Positions 23,601-36,310 of a stretch of DNA of 55,932 bases are shown here, in pieces. Each line of letters starts with the position of its first letter. Position 1 is the first letter of the stretch. The translations under genes and the position numbers were made by a program. Source of the stretch: Glomus cerebriforme (taxonomy: Eukaryota > Glomeromycota > Glomeromycetes > Glomerales > Glomeraceae); the NCBI GenBank assembly GCA_003550305.1, contig QKYT01000023.1:137998-193929 (forward strand), in the 5' to 3' direction. A model generated the notes under the pieces. That model saw only the letters and a program-made list of their open reading frames with translations. It made no database searches and had not been told where the DNA came from.

Positions 23601-23713
23601 TGACCCGAGAAGTGCAGTCTGTGCAATAAAGGCAAAGTTCCGTGACTTGCCACCAACTTGTTACGTAAACAGTGCGTCCTTAAACATTTAGATTTGGTAA
23701 GATTTCGCAACAT
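20647..23713 (-). CDS. EF-hand type II NADH:ubiquinone oxidoreductase, mitochondrial (external NDE type)
   Basis: Single-chain FAD enzyme that oxidises NADH without pumping protons. Exon 1 (23243-23713) encodes a basic presequence, a hydrophobic segment KLVIASSLVLGAAVVFATL, and the first Rossmann motif LVILGSGWGA. Then come ISPQ; an 18-nt exon (23007-23024) giving NYFLF; TPLLPSATVGTLETR; LVIAVGSLSNTFGI; the second nucleotide site SFVVCGGGPTGVEFAAEL; and YAIGDCS. Two EF-hands follow: DADKDKNGRLSYNEF and RYDQDKSGTLELEEL, the second split by an intron. This insertion marks Ca2+-responsive fungal and plant external enzymes facing the intermembrane space. The last exon is tiny (20647-20682) and gives KRCLFGRDISKF, the expected C-terminus. 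Around 12-13 exons. Confidence 0.93.
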
Positions 23714-24614
23714 TATGTTGAAGTTAAATGATATTTCGGAAAACTCGCCGATGAGTTTTAGATTTTTTGCGGCAAGTCTTGTATCGCGTTACAGTACGGC
23801 TTAGATTAACTGTATGTACAAAATTAAACTTTGTCTGATATAATTTTCAGATATTAACAAGCTATTATGGTTGAATTTTCTTATTATTTATTTACAGTGG
23901 AACCTCTTTATAATCACCAAGTTGGTTACATAGTAAATATAGGAGTTGTGACTATATAAAGGTTTTTTTATATAATCTTTATATAAGGTCTGACTGTATA
24001 TTGTTTTGGTTAATAGGTTAGCCGTTCATTGCCGCAATGACACATAAAATAATAATTTTCTTTATTTTAGTTAATAACTTTGAAGGCACGTTCAACAAAT
24101 GTAAACAGCAGTTGACCTTTTTTTACTTTAAACCGTGGGTATATAAGGAGGCACGAATTTTTAGTTATGTATGTTATGTATATAAAAAAATATATATATA
24201 TATATTATTACATAATCTTTTTAATTTTTAATTTAAATAATATATAAATAAAAAATTTTCATTAATTTTCATTATAAAATACAATGATTTTTTAATAATA
24301 ATAAACATATATTGAGAATCACAAAATTGTTTAGTATATAATTTAAATTTACAAGAATATAAATAAATTTGTATTATATATTTATATATAAAGTTCACTT
24401 AGTAGTAATTATTATTTTAAAAATCTACGAATACAAAAAAAAATAAGAAAAAAAAACAAAAAGTAAAATAAAATAAAATAAAAATATATAAATTAAAGTA
24501 AATAAATTAGACTAAGAAACTAGAATTTCAATTCAAAATATGAATTTTTATGCATTCTTTAGTAACTTTTTTTCACATTTTTCTTTTTAATTTCTTCAAC
24601 ATTCTTTGGTATGT
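23714..24614. other. Intergenic with a miniature TA-flanked element; mostly AT-rich
   Basis: The first approximately 100 bp form the promoter/5' UTR side of the NADH dehydrogenase gene. A 102-bp element lies at 23895-23996. From 24170 to 24540 the DNA is almost pure A/T (TATATATA, AAATAAAATAAAA) and probably carries the 3' end of the SEC3 gene. No gene is seen. Confidence 0.5.
23895..23996. mobile_element. Tiny Tc1/mariner-like MITE (102 bp)
   Basis: Begins CAGTGGAACCTCTTTATAAT and ends AAGGTCTGACTG, with TA immediately outside both ends (23893-23894 and 23997-23998). CAGT...ACCT ends next to a TA duplication are characteristic of Tc1/mariner/pogo elements. The inverted ends match only in part beyond CAGTnnnACCT, so the copy is old or the call is imperfect. 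Confidence 0.5.
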
Positions 24615-27600
24615 CTAATGACTTTTAGCTATTTCTGAAAAATAATTCAATAAATCATCCATAGAGAATTCTAAAGTAATATTAGCATCAGGATAACATC
24701 GATTAATTGTTAATGTAAACCTTTCATGATTATGAATTACTTCTTCCTCTATTGCATGCCATACAACTTGCAATAGACGACCTCCTTCTTCTTCCTTGAA
24801 ATGTTTTTCAACTCGCTTATATAATGAGTCAAGACCTTTCTTAATCTATAAAACAAGCTAATAAGTAATTGTTATATGAAATTTCTATACGTTATTAGAA
24901 ATATTATATTCTACCTCTTTTCCAGGATATTGTGATATAACCTTCTTTAAAGCTGCTTTATTGAATTGAATTCTGAATCCAACTTCTTCTGGGGCTGTAT
25001 TTGTTCTTAATAAACTTTCTATACCTTCAAAAAATTCCTATATTGTAAATGAAAAAATCAATAAATTTACTTAAGAATAAATACTTACAAAACAAACATT
25101 AATAAGTGCACACCAGCAATTTTCCAAATGGCCTTCGAACCATTGCTTTAGCATATGCTTCCATATGCTTATCGTATGAACTCTTTGCATATCTCATAAA
25201 TGGTTCAAGAATATTAATTCGACGTGAACGAATCTCCGAATAAAAATAATGCATGTTTTCTAATTAAAAAAAAAAAAGTTAGACGATAATACATTAACTA
25301 CTTGAGATTGTAGTAAATACCTAGAGTCATTATATGAGCATTCAATTGCTCTTTGTCGTCAACAGGAGAATCTGCATCTTTTGCGATAGCTTCCACACAT
25401 TCGAACATTGTTTTAACAATGCGTTCATATGCTCTGTTTACAATGCTACGCATTTCAAGCTTTTCTGCCTCGGCCATTGAATGTTCAATTCGCTCGACAA
25501 AACGCTATAAAATAAATCAGGTAAATTATAATAAGAGGAAAAAATAAGAGAGCAGTAATTTATTTATATCAGCTTACTGGAAATATTCGCATAAAAACAA
25601 CTATGCCTTTTCGTTTTTTTGATGTAACTTTAGTTTCTTCAATTGCTTTAAGTTGATCATTCTAATAATATAAATAAATTTAATAAATTTATACCTATAA
25701 AACAAATATTTCAATTTATAAATAACTTACAATGAATACTTCAAATTTACCAAGACAGTGTAATCTTACTTGCTGTAACATTGTTACAACGTAATCTTGG
25801 CCAATTTTTTCATTTGCATGCATATACTTTTCTAGGGAAACTATCATACCAATAACTTGACTTTATTGAAAAAAAAATATCATAAGAAAAACTTTCCGGA
25901 AAATAAATATTTTATATATTAAATTATTTACACTTACATGTTGTCATGCTTACAGCCATAATCAGCAAATGATGACAATTCTTCAGGAAGAATACTGAAG
26001 AGTTTTTCCATATGTTCACTAAATAAAAAATTCAATTATATTAAAAATCTTAATTTAGTATTGTTGAATATACAATTTATACTAACATTAATTTCTTTTG
26101 CATTCTAATATCTTCGATATTCCGATCTTCCTTTTTTATTTCGGCATTTTTTTTTCCGAGATGGAAAAAGTCCAAAATGAAATTTTGCTCATTGGCCACA
26201 AGTGGTATAATGGTTTGAAGGCACTGATCAAAAGCCTAATTAATTGAAAACATATCAGTTATATCACAGAAATTTTATGAACACACCTTTAGATAATATA
26301 AAACTTTATTACCTCTTCAGGAGGAAGTTTGCCACCTCCTCCATCTTTAAATTCCCACGGTGGTTTTGTACTTTCTGATGTCAGCCAATTCCCATAGCCA
26401 TAAGTTAGAGTGGTACGACCACTTTGATTCAACGCAGCACTGAAAACTTATGACATGTAATAAATTAATTAGAATCGATTAAAAAACCCATCATGCAAGA
26501 TTCTTAAAATCATCTCACCGTAAGTTGCTTCTTCTGCCAATTCTCTCTTTGATAACAAGTATCTCATTTGTGACAGGTATTCCTTTGTCTCTTTCTTATA
26601 TATCGGCTCTTTGGAAATCACGTAAAGCTAAAAAATGAACAACTCAATAATGTATCTTAGCTTGTTTTAAAATAATTTACATTTGACATACCGACTGAAT
26701 TTCCAAGTGACGTTTAGGATCCATTTCTTTCATCCATAATGAGAGTCCACGATATTTCGATAAATTTTCTACTATACTTTCATGATCTTGTATGGTAAGA
26801 GAGTTATGACGAGGTCCTCTGCTCTTGTCACTTATTAAAGTTTCTGCCTGAGACAAATGGTCATTTGAGTCCGCCCAAATCATCAATCACAACAGAATGG
26901 ATTATGACAAAAACAAATATGTATTGATTAAGGTGTAAGTCTATATCTTACCTGAAATTGAAACATCATTCTCATATATTCATAAAATCGGGAACAAAAA
27001 TTTTTACAGTGGAAATGGTAAGTTTCCAATTTTTCCTTTATAGCCATCATTTGTCTGGTACCTATAATGAAGAAAAATTTAAATATATAGAAAAGTAAAA
27101 CAATTTTTACATAATTAATAAAATTTGTCTTATTCATACTTTCGTCAAATGGAGTTTCCAATACACGTTTAATTTGTGCTGCAACATGCTCAATATTCTG
27201 AATTCCTTGTATGGTATCCATTGATTCTTTAAACAATATCTGAATGACTTGTTCGGGCAAAGTGATAGATTGCTATATAAATAGAATGTTAATTAAAATA
27301 TATTTCATAAATAAAAAAATTGCTATTTAACATACGATTAGCCGATCAAGTTCAGAAAGAAGAGCTTTTTGGTTTGCGGTTTGTACTTGTAATCCCCGAT
27401 TTTGAGACTCAATGTGATGAATATCATCTCCCATGCTCTAAAAAGTGCAAAAAATAAATATAAAAATAAATAAAGAAATTTTAATATATAATAATAAACA
27501 ACATAGTATTTATAAAAGATCTAACATTACATTTAATTCAGCTGTATATAACGAAAGCCATTGATCCATATTATCCAATTCAGCAATAGCATTATCAATT

Positions 27601-28958
27601 TGCTCAATAACAGAGTGGATACGATCATCAGATTCCACCATGGCATGAATATTCGCAGCTTCCAGAGCAGCCAATTCATTTAATAATCTTTCTTCCAAAG
27701 CTGCAGCATTACCGCTTCCTTTCCAATCGAAATCGTTAAGTAACTCTCCAACATTTATTAAGGATAATTCTTCTTCCTTGAGTTCTTAATAACATTTAAA
27801 GAAAATTTAGGCTTTTTTTCGGAAAGGAATATAATAATTTATAAAATACGAACCATCATCTTCAGTATGATGATGAATGCTATTCGTATCACTTCCTTGA
27901 GCTCCTGAAGGTAAATTTGGTGTCGATCGACCGTTTTTTTGATTAAGACTCCGTAAACTTGATGATGATTTATTGGCATTTGCAAGGCGTTCTTGTAATG
28001 AAAATACTACATTATAACTATCGGTATCATTTTGTATAACTGGTTTAGTTGGTGTTGAAGGTGATTTCATCTCTAAATTTAAATGTACAAATATGTTAAA
28101 AGTAGAATTTTATTAACCAATTTGAAACGGATATTTTCATACCTGCAAGTGTTTCAGTATCAAAGTTTATTAGTTTAGGAAATTTTTTGGTATGTTTTCT
28201 AAATGTCTATAATGTAATTGACACATCAATAAATGAGCAATTCCTTTTAAATGTAATATATTACATTTGACGAACCTTTAAAAGCTGATTTAAAAAGACA
28301 TTCTTTTCTCCCTGCGTATCAGTTGACCAACAATATGGTTTAGATATCGTTATGACAAATGTGACATTCTACAAAATAATATAAATGAAATAAGTTTTTT
28401 TGTTTCTTTCAAAAATTAATCAATATTAAAAACCTACATCAACTGACTCAACTTTCCGAACTTGTTCCAGCTGCCAAGTTCTCCCAATGGAAAAAGTATC
28501 ATTTGGATTTTTTTTTGCTTTATGAAGTTGGACTTTTTGAACTTTACCATTTTTACTAAGAACTGTTTAAAAATAAAGTTTAGTTTTATACATTCATATC
28601 TGGTTCAGAAAGAATCATGATAAAAGTAGTACTTAAACCTACTTGTTACCAGTAAATAACGAATTTTTACGTCTATTCTAGAATTCATTTTACCAATCCC
28701 AAAAGGACGATCAGCAGTAGGTGAATTACCTCCTCCACCAGTATCTTCAGATACTTTACAGTAAGTTATCAAAGTCTCAGTACCCGAACTATGAGCTATT
28801 AAAAAGGTCATTTAACGCATATTTTTAATAACAATAATGACAAGCAAAAAAAATATCAACAGACTTGGTGATACGGGATCTTCAATGCCATCGGAGAATA
28901 ACGAATTGATAATTAGCTGTCTTTCAGGATCTAGAGACGGTTGTCTGTTCTCGGCCAT
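24615..28958 (-). CDS. SEC3: Exocyst complex component Sec3
   Basis: Sec3 helps mark plasma-membrane sites where the octameric exocyst tethers secretory vesicles, and in yeast binds PI(4,5)P2 and Rho GTPases through an N-terminal PH-like domain. Here MAENRQPSLDPERQLIINSL and the following exons up to about 28200 (KIRYLLVTS, TWQLEQVRKVESVD, FLNQLLKTFRKHTKKFPKL) fit that PH-like domain. A Ser/Asn-rich linker follows, then the coiled-coil core (MVESDDRIHSVIEQIDNAI, LDNMDQWLSLYTAELN), the Sec3 block LSKYRGLSLWMKEMDPKRH, and a helical C-terminal half (YGCKHDN, QDYVVTMLQQVRLHCLGKF, RFVERIEHSMAEAEKLEMRS). It ends MDDLLNYFSEIAKSH with TAG at 24615-24617. About 18-20 exons. The ATG at 28956-28958 is the only in-frame start that joins to the PH region. 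Confidence 0.92.
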
Positions 28959-29162
28959 CGATCATATTATACAAAAAAAGTTTAATTGAATTTTTTTTTT
29001 AAAAAAAAAATAAATTTAACATGCATTTAACGTGCGCAAATCGGACCAAATCCATGGAACTGGTAATTGTGTAATTCAGTAATTGTGACGATGATTACCA
29101 TAATAAAATAAAAAATAAAAATAAAAAAAAACACATTTACGTTAGTTGGATAAAATACCGTC
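28959..29162. promoter_or_regulatory. Shared promoter between SEC3 and AP-2 sigma
   Basis: Only 204 bp lie between the two divergent start codons. The segment has A and T runs (28987-29010, 29100-29130) and a central less AT-rich part (CGTGCGCAAATCGGACCAAATC, abridged) near 29030-29055 that could hold factor sites. No TATA box with proper spacing is clear. Confidence 0.5.
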
Positions 29163-29795
29163 ATGGTAAGTTTTAATTTCTGATTTAGAATTCATGGTAA
29201 ATTAACTTAAATTTCACACTTTGTACAATAGATTCGATTTATACTGGTGCAGAACCGACAAGGCAAAACACGCCTATCAAAATGGTACGTTCCTTATGAG
29301 GATGAAGAAAAAGTAAAACTAAAAGGCGAAGTACACAGATTAGTCGCACCTAGAGATCAAAAACATCAGTCCAATTTCGTCGAGGTAAGATATAATTTAT
29401 ACAACTAATCGTTTATTTGTAGATATTTATAAATTTTACTTTCTCTAGTTTCGAAATTATAAAATAGTCTATAGAAGATATGCCGGATTGTTTTTTTGTG
29501 TATGTGTAGATGCAAATGATAATGAATTGGCATATTTAGAAGCAATACATTTTTTTGTAGAGGTGTTGGATGCATTTTTTGGTAATGTATGTGAATTAGA
29601 TTTAGTGTTTAATTTTTACAAGGTAAGCTCATACGTAGTTATACTTTTAAAAATTATAAAACCCTTTTTAATGGTTCTTTTTTTATTATTTAGGTATATG
29701 CAATATTGGATGAAGTATTTTTAGCAGGTGAAATCGAAGAGACTAGTAAGAATATTGTGTTAACTAGATTAGATCATTTAGATAAATTAGAATAA
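29163..29795 (+). CDS. AP-2 clathrin adaptor complex, sigma (small) subunit
   Basis: The small sigma chain of AP-2 forms part of the adaptor core that binds dileucine cargo signals and clathrin at the plasma membrane. The translation is 143 residues, the family size: [20 protein letters not shown], then [40 protein letters not shown] and [20 protein letters not shown], ending [16 protein letters not shown]. This matches AP-2 sigma better than AP-1 sigma ([17 protein letters not shown]). Exons are 29163-29165 (only the ATG), 29232-29384, 29449-29622 and 29694-29795, all in phase 0. The ATG is followed directly by GTAAGT, and there is no alternative in-frame start in exon 2 before RFILV. The gene ends 142 bp from the convergent DIP2 gene. 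Confidence 0.95.
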
Positions 29796-29937
29796 CATCA
29801 ATAATCATGTTAACTAGATTAGATTAAACACAGTAATATATATATATTTGTATAAATATTTAAATAAAAATAAATAACATATAATAAAGTAATCAAAAAA
29901 TTAAGCAAATATTTTAGTATTTAGTATCACTAAATTG

Positions 29938-32900
29938 TCAAAATCCATTAGTATTAACATTATTAACATGATATGAATCAGTATTTTGTTGTGTTTGTTC
30001 TTGACTAACACTAACTCTATTGTTAACATTCAAACTCCCTCGATTACTATTATTCAAACTCGATCTATTATTCATCATATTAGGAGGCATTGCTGATGGG
30101 CTTATATTACTTCTTGTAGTATTAATAAATCCAGTGGTAATACTATATCGAGTTGGATCAAGTGTTGGCGAAGGGGATGGATTTGTAGTTATCAATTGTT
30201 GTGGATATATCGTGTGTGGCGGTGGAAAATATGAATTTGGTCTAGAATTTGATGGTGGTGGTTTCACATAATGCACATGCAATGTAGATAAACTACCATT
30301 TAACCAAGATGTCATTATTTTAGTTCTCTGTTTTTCACCTAATCTTGATTTTGGTAATGTTCCGGATCCAATGAATACAATTACGTCAATAATGAATTGG
30401 TGTTCATCCAGAATCGTATTCATTATACATGGCACCAAATTAAGAATTCCTTCTGATGCCCTCACTTCTACCAGACATACTGTTTCTCCATTAGCTTGGA
30501 ATATCACACATCCATCTGGTGCAATTAAATTATGATGACTCAGTTGATGACATCTTTCAACTGTAAATTCGATGTCCACTGGAAAATGTATTAATCCATT
30601 AACTTCAAATGTTTCTGCAATAGCTCCTAAAAAGAATAAACATTGAAACTCCACCAATGCTCCTCCTTCCCCTACTGGTTTATGAACTGTATATAAAAAT
30701 CCTAAATCTCCCGTGCGTAAATATGTTATTCTCGGATCTCCCCCATCTATTATCGCAGAGTATCTTTCCTGATCCAACGGATCCATTGATCCATATGAAG
30801 AATTTGCATTGGCATCGCTGCTAACCCAGATTTCTCCAAATTCATTTGATAAACATGGACGTCTTGTTTCTGGATGTACTATGGCTACTTGTGTTGACAC
30901 TGGAACCTATATAATATATAGAAATACTTAAATATTTATTCCCGCTTTTTATTTTCTTTTTTCGTTCAATAAAATAAACATACCATTCCGGAATCATGTA
31001 ATAACACTCCAAAAGGCTCATCTTCGGGATTAACGACTTTAACAATTCCTCTTCTCAAACTCTTTAAATCCAAATATAATTCAAACGGTTCTACGCACAT
31101 ATAAGATCTCGTGGTTATCATTGGATTTGCTATATGACTGTATATATAATTTACTGCTACATCATCTAATCGATTCGCCAAAAATGTTTTCACAATCTTC
31201 TTATCTAAAAATACAAATAAAAAAATAAGCTAAATTCAAAGAGAAATATTATAAGAAACTTCTTTTTACTTACATTGATTTGCATTAGGTCTACAGTCAA
31301 CCGGAATCATCAAGTTCTTTAAATGTTGTAAAGAAAGACTTCGATAATCCATATTATCATAATGTGACATTGCATGTTGTAGCATCGGAAACGTAGCGTA
31401 TGTATCCTTAACTATGTGATTTAAAAAGATATTTAAATTATATTATTATAATTATTGAAGTAGAATTTAATAATAATCATTATTATATTTATTACTTTTG
31501 AATCTTGATAATGTTTCAAACCACACCAATGGATTCGCTTGGTAGTCAAGTGGTGTGATGAGAATTGTCGGCGATCCTATTTAAAATACGAGTGAAAAAT
31601 AAATAAATAGAATAATATATTCTTGTATAATATTTTTCTCTCTCTGTTTATCATTCTTACCCAAGTAGATTCCAATTAATATAGTGTACACGAATCCAAT
31701 GCCGCTAAAATGTCTAACACAACTTATTGTCGCTCGTGTACTTGTCAATCTACAAGTCTCTTTTTGTACTTTACATAATGCTAACAACGTATCATGGCTC
31801 AATTTTACACAACTTCTTCGTTGATCAGCAGAGAAATAGCACATGACAACTGCTGCCCATTGGGGTTGTAACCATTCTTCCGTCATAACATAATTTGATT
31901 CTTTCAATGTTCTTGTATATTTTGGTGCTTTTGCTATATTTATTAAAGGAGGTAATATTTTTGAATTATTGTTATTACCGTTCAGCTGTTTTGAACCTCC
32001 ACTCATTGTTTTTATGAAATTTTGTATTTGTCGACCTTTAAGTACTTGTTCTGATTCAGTATTAACTAGTAGATAGCTGACTTTAAAATCTTCAATTAAT
32101 CCAAATAATGCGGGTATATCTTCTGATGCTTTCGTAGGTTCTGTTTGTGATATAGGAATTGCTATTATACCCAATACCATACATGCAAACATACTACACA
32201 CAAAATCTATTCCATGTGGAAATATTAATACTGTATGATCTCCCGCTTTACATCCTTTTTTTTGCAAATAATTTGCAACGGTCGCTATACGATTATTTAA
32301 TTTTTTCCATGTAATTGGTTTTCCTTCTTTTCCTCTCGTATCCAATATATTATATGCTGTTTCTTCGGGTGACATTTGTGTGCGCCATAATAATACATCC
32401 ACTATACTACGGAATTTTAGTAAATTAATACTAGTTTTTTCATCTAATACTTCTTGTGGGATATCTATTCTTGTATACTGAGTTCTTCTTAATCCATTAC
32501 TCATTTCTTGTCTTGCTGCCATAGCGTCTAAAAAAAAAAAAAGAAAAATAAATAAGTACTATAATCTATCTAATTAAATCCCTTAATTAAGACTTATGTC
32601 AGAGTAATATTCTTTTTCGTTGTTCACCTCTCAAAATCGACCATAACTTACTAGGTCCCCATATCCCAGCAACCGTATCTTCTCCAATTGGTATATTAAA
32701 TACCGTTTCTAATGCACAAGTCTTCACATGCAACACTTGTAAACGTCCATACTCGAAATATTTTTTACACGTTATGCTATTTATTAACTTTTTACCGTTC
32801 TTCCATGTACGTGGCAATGATCCTTGCGCACATATTGATATCGTATAAAGACGTAGTCCATGATATATAACTAATTTATCATAGATTTCGTCAGCAAGAG

Positions 32901-35900
32901 CGGTTAATTTTTCTATGGGCAATGCAGATTCTGCCATCATTACTGGTAGATTTTGATCCTTTATATAAATCTCAATTACAACACTATGGGAGAGATTGGA
33001 AATAAATGAAAACTTTTTTTTTATTATTAAAACAATTCATTATAACTTACCAATCATAAACACCTTCAATCATTCTCTTAACAGTATTTTCCAAATCCAA
33101 AGTATAATGGAATTTATATTTTTCTTTTTCCTCTTCATCTTGTTTCTCATCGCCTACTTCTTCCTCATCACTTTCTCCATCATATTCACTCCTATTTATT
33201 ACAACCAATTTCTTTTGCCTTTCCTTAATAACAGGTTCAATTAATTGTCTTATTCGATGTTCATACAATCCAAATATAACCAATTGTCCATTAATTAATG
33301 ACCCCAAAAGTCCTGTTCTCAAAAATTCTTGATCAAAATATTCAGGTTTTTTGGTGTCGCTTGGTACAAATATCGGACGAGCATGGAAAATTGATTCTGT
33401 ATGTTTTGCTAAATTCCAAAATCCTCCTGATAATGATGGTGAATCGACCCATATCTCCCCAACAGTATTAGGTAAACACAATGCTGTTGTTTCTGGATCA
33501 ACAACAGCTATTGTAGCTAAATATTTAAATATATTTAAAGAAGTTAATTCAAGTTAATTTAAAGGAAAAATATCAGAGGAAAAGTATAAAGACATCGATA
33601 TCTTTACCTTCGGGCATAACAAATCCAAAAGCTCCAACTCTCACAACACCTTGCTCACTATACTTTTTTCCCTCTCCAATTCCCACGACAACAACTCGAT
33701 TTTCTTTCAATTCTTCACGATCCAATAAGAACGTCTTCACACCCCGTTCTCCCTCAATTCTATCGTCCAATCCCTGTACACCCAATAAATCCCCAAAACT
33801 TAATACCATTCCTCCGTGTTCCGGTAGGCTACTTAATGGGGTCAAAACATCTTTCGGAAATTGTGCCCCTAATGGCGCAAGGAATTGTTCAATAATTTCT
33901 TGATTCCTTTGATCATCTATTGTTAATGTGTCAATAAATAAAAAGCGTAATGATGACAAGTCTGGTATTTGCTTTTTCGAAAAGTTCAAAGTTGCCGAGG
34001 GATCAGATCTAAATGATGATACTATTGGATTCAAGCCTGGATAATCTGCCACTGCAATTGTAGCTTTGTATTTTGAAATACAATTTACCCACAAACCAGG
34101 TATATCAGGTCCAAGACTACCCAGATATACAGTAATATTACCACAATACACTCCCCATAAAGCACCCAATATTAACCCAACTTGTTGTCTCGGCTCTAAA
34201 TAACTTAACACCGTATCAATAATTTTATCACTCATTGCTTTAGCATTTTCCACATCTCCATCATTAACAGATTGAGATTGACGTTGTGATTGTCCTGGTT
34301 GAGAACCTTGATCTTGCCTACTCAAATATTCTCTCATTTTTACATCTGTCACACTTCCTCTCATAACATTACATTGTGCCATGATTGTTTGATGACTTAT
34401 TGCCACTCCTTTCAATTCACCATTAGGACTTTTTGTGTATTCAATATATGCTAATTCAGTAACATTAATTATTCCAAGTTCATCACCTTTCTTTAAATTC
34501 AATGTACCAAATTCATTAGTTTTCCACCAAGTTACAATTGTTGGCAATTCTTTTTTTTGTGCCAATAAATCTCGCGTAAACACTTTATGATTATGTTCTG
34601 TAGTTAATGCTAACTTAGCTTCTGTAGTTTCCAATATAAATATTAGTTCTTTAAATTCTTCTACTGCATTAATTGGCACTGCCACAACGCCAGCAAGGAA
34701 ACATCCATATAATGCTACCAAAAATTCCAAAATTTCTGCTTTCCTATAAATTAATGCTACTCTTTCACCTTTCATTAATCCACTTTCTCTTGAAATTACT
34801 TGTGCCATTTTTTCGGCTTTCAAATGTAATTTTTCCCATGTCCATTCATTTATTTCACGACCTTTTTGATCCAATACTATAAAGGCTGTTTGCTTCGGGG
34901 TCGTTTGGCCTCTATATCTTAGTAATGTTGCTATATCCGTGAAATTTGATAGTGACATTGAGGGATTCAATGGGTCCAAATTTTCAAATGGCAATTCCCG
35001 CGGTTCAAATGGCATAAATTGTAATCCTCCTAATTTCGATAATTTCGGATCAAACGTTGGTGTTGGGTCTAATAACTCTGAATATACCATACTATTATAT
35101 AAAGATATTCGATTTCCAACACCTAAAAATTAAAAATTTACATTAATTCGGTATTAGAAAAGAAAAAATTTGAATCAGCAAACTATTTACTTCTTCCGGG
35201 TCTATCATTAGGACTAATCATTCCACCAAACCTTTGTCCATTCGAGTTCGATGTAGTAAATATACTAGATCGTCCTGATCTGATAGAAGCGTTATCATCT
35301 TGAGCACGTGCAGCTAAAATAAATTTCATAAATAATTAAAAGATGTACCATTAGCATAGCTAAAAGAGATCACTTTGTTTCCCTTTCTCATGTCAATTTC
35401 CAATCGCTTTTTTTTAATTATACTTACGCAATTCTCCTGTATTTTTAGTATACCCTTTAATACTTGCAGAATCACTTATATCCAAACTTGATCTGCTTCC
35501 ACTAATACTTTGCACACGCTCAATATCATTCATTCTAACAGGTGGGGCTACCCCTGGAGGAATTTCTACTCCATAAGATGGAGGACGCGGCATTTGAGAT
35601 GTAGATCTAACAGGATATCCACCTGTATTTGAAGGAAAATATCCATGATATCCATGTAGGGGCAAGGGAGGGCGCCCTGGAGGCCTAAATTGGGGAGGTG
35701 GCACAGTTCCAAATGGAACAAAAGGATGATGAGGAGGTCTATAATTAATAGTAGGAATTTGTGGATTATAACTATTTGGGTTTAAAGGAGGTATATTAGG
35801 TGAAGTGGATGTAGAAGTGAGATTTATTTGAGTAAAATCAGGTCTTAACTCAGAATTATTTGTTCTAGGAGGAAGTTGATTATGCGGTAAGAAAGCGTTA

Positions 35901-36310
35901 TGATGAAGAGGAGGAGGATTAGGAACATGTGATAATAATGTACGTTGTCCAGGATATCCACCATATTGTTGTTGATTTGGATTATATTGATTTGAATTCG
36001 TTGAATAGCCACCATCTTGCTGGATATAATAATTTCCACTACTAATGCTATTAGTTGGAGAAACCCCTCCATCAACGGGAGAAGTTGACACCATTGGGGC
36101 AGAAGAAATCGAAAGTGTTCCTAATATATTACTAATTTGGGTTGAATCCATACCAACATTATTTTCACCTCCACTATATTGTCGATATTCTTCAAATAAA
36201 GAATTTTTTTTCCTTTCAAATCCTTTTGTTGTTAATTCTCCTTCTTTAAATTCTTGTTCCAATTCTGCTAACCTATCTTGAAACTCTGGCGGCAATGAAT
36301 TATAATCCAT
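29938..36310 (-). CDS. DIP2-family protein: DMAP1-binding domain plus two AMP-binding (FAAL-like) domains
   Basis: One gene of roughly 1,700 residues over about ten exons. The N-terminus MDYNSLPPEFQDRLAELEQ through EEYRQYSGG is the DMAP1-binding-like helical domain, followed by about 230 Pro/Asn/Gln-rich residues. The large exon 33610-35127 starts the first adenylation-like domain (TDIATLLRYRGQTTPKQTAF, ERVALIYRKAEILEFLVAL), which ends near 32650 (QGSLPRTWKNGKKLI). The second starts at FRSIVDVLLWRTQMSPEETA and ends SGTLPKSRLGEKQRTKI; an Asn/Ser-rich tail ends NNVNTNGF. The usual Ser/Thr/Gly-rich ATP loop is degenerate in both halves (YIEYTKSPNGELKG; MCYFSADQRRSCVKLSH). DIP2 relatives (yeast Cmr2, fungal Cps1/Mug62) regulate diacylglycerol lipids rather than acting as ordinary acyl-CoA synthetases. 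Intron 32524-32623 joins SILR to DAMAARQEM. Confidence 0.9.

Noticed and set aside
25353..25547. Open frame on the plus strand inside the SEC3 gene
   Set aside because: It is the antisense of well-supported SEC3 exons.
32524..32623. Break between two genes inside the DIP2 region (stop after EQRKRILL)
   Set aside because: A GTGAAC donor after TTGAGAG and a T12-AG acceptor join SILR to DAMAARQEM in frame, so it is an intron of one gene.
32996..33244. Phe-rich plus-strand frame of 82 codons
   Set aside because: Antisense of the acidic linker (DGESDEEEVGDEKQDEEEKE) of the DIP2 protein.
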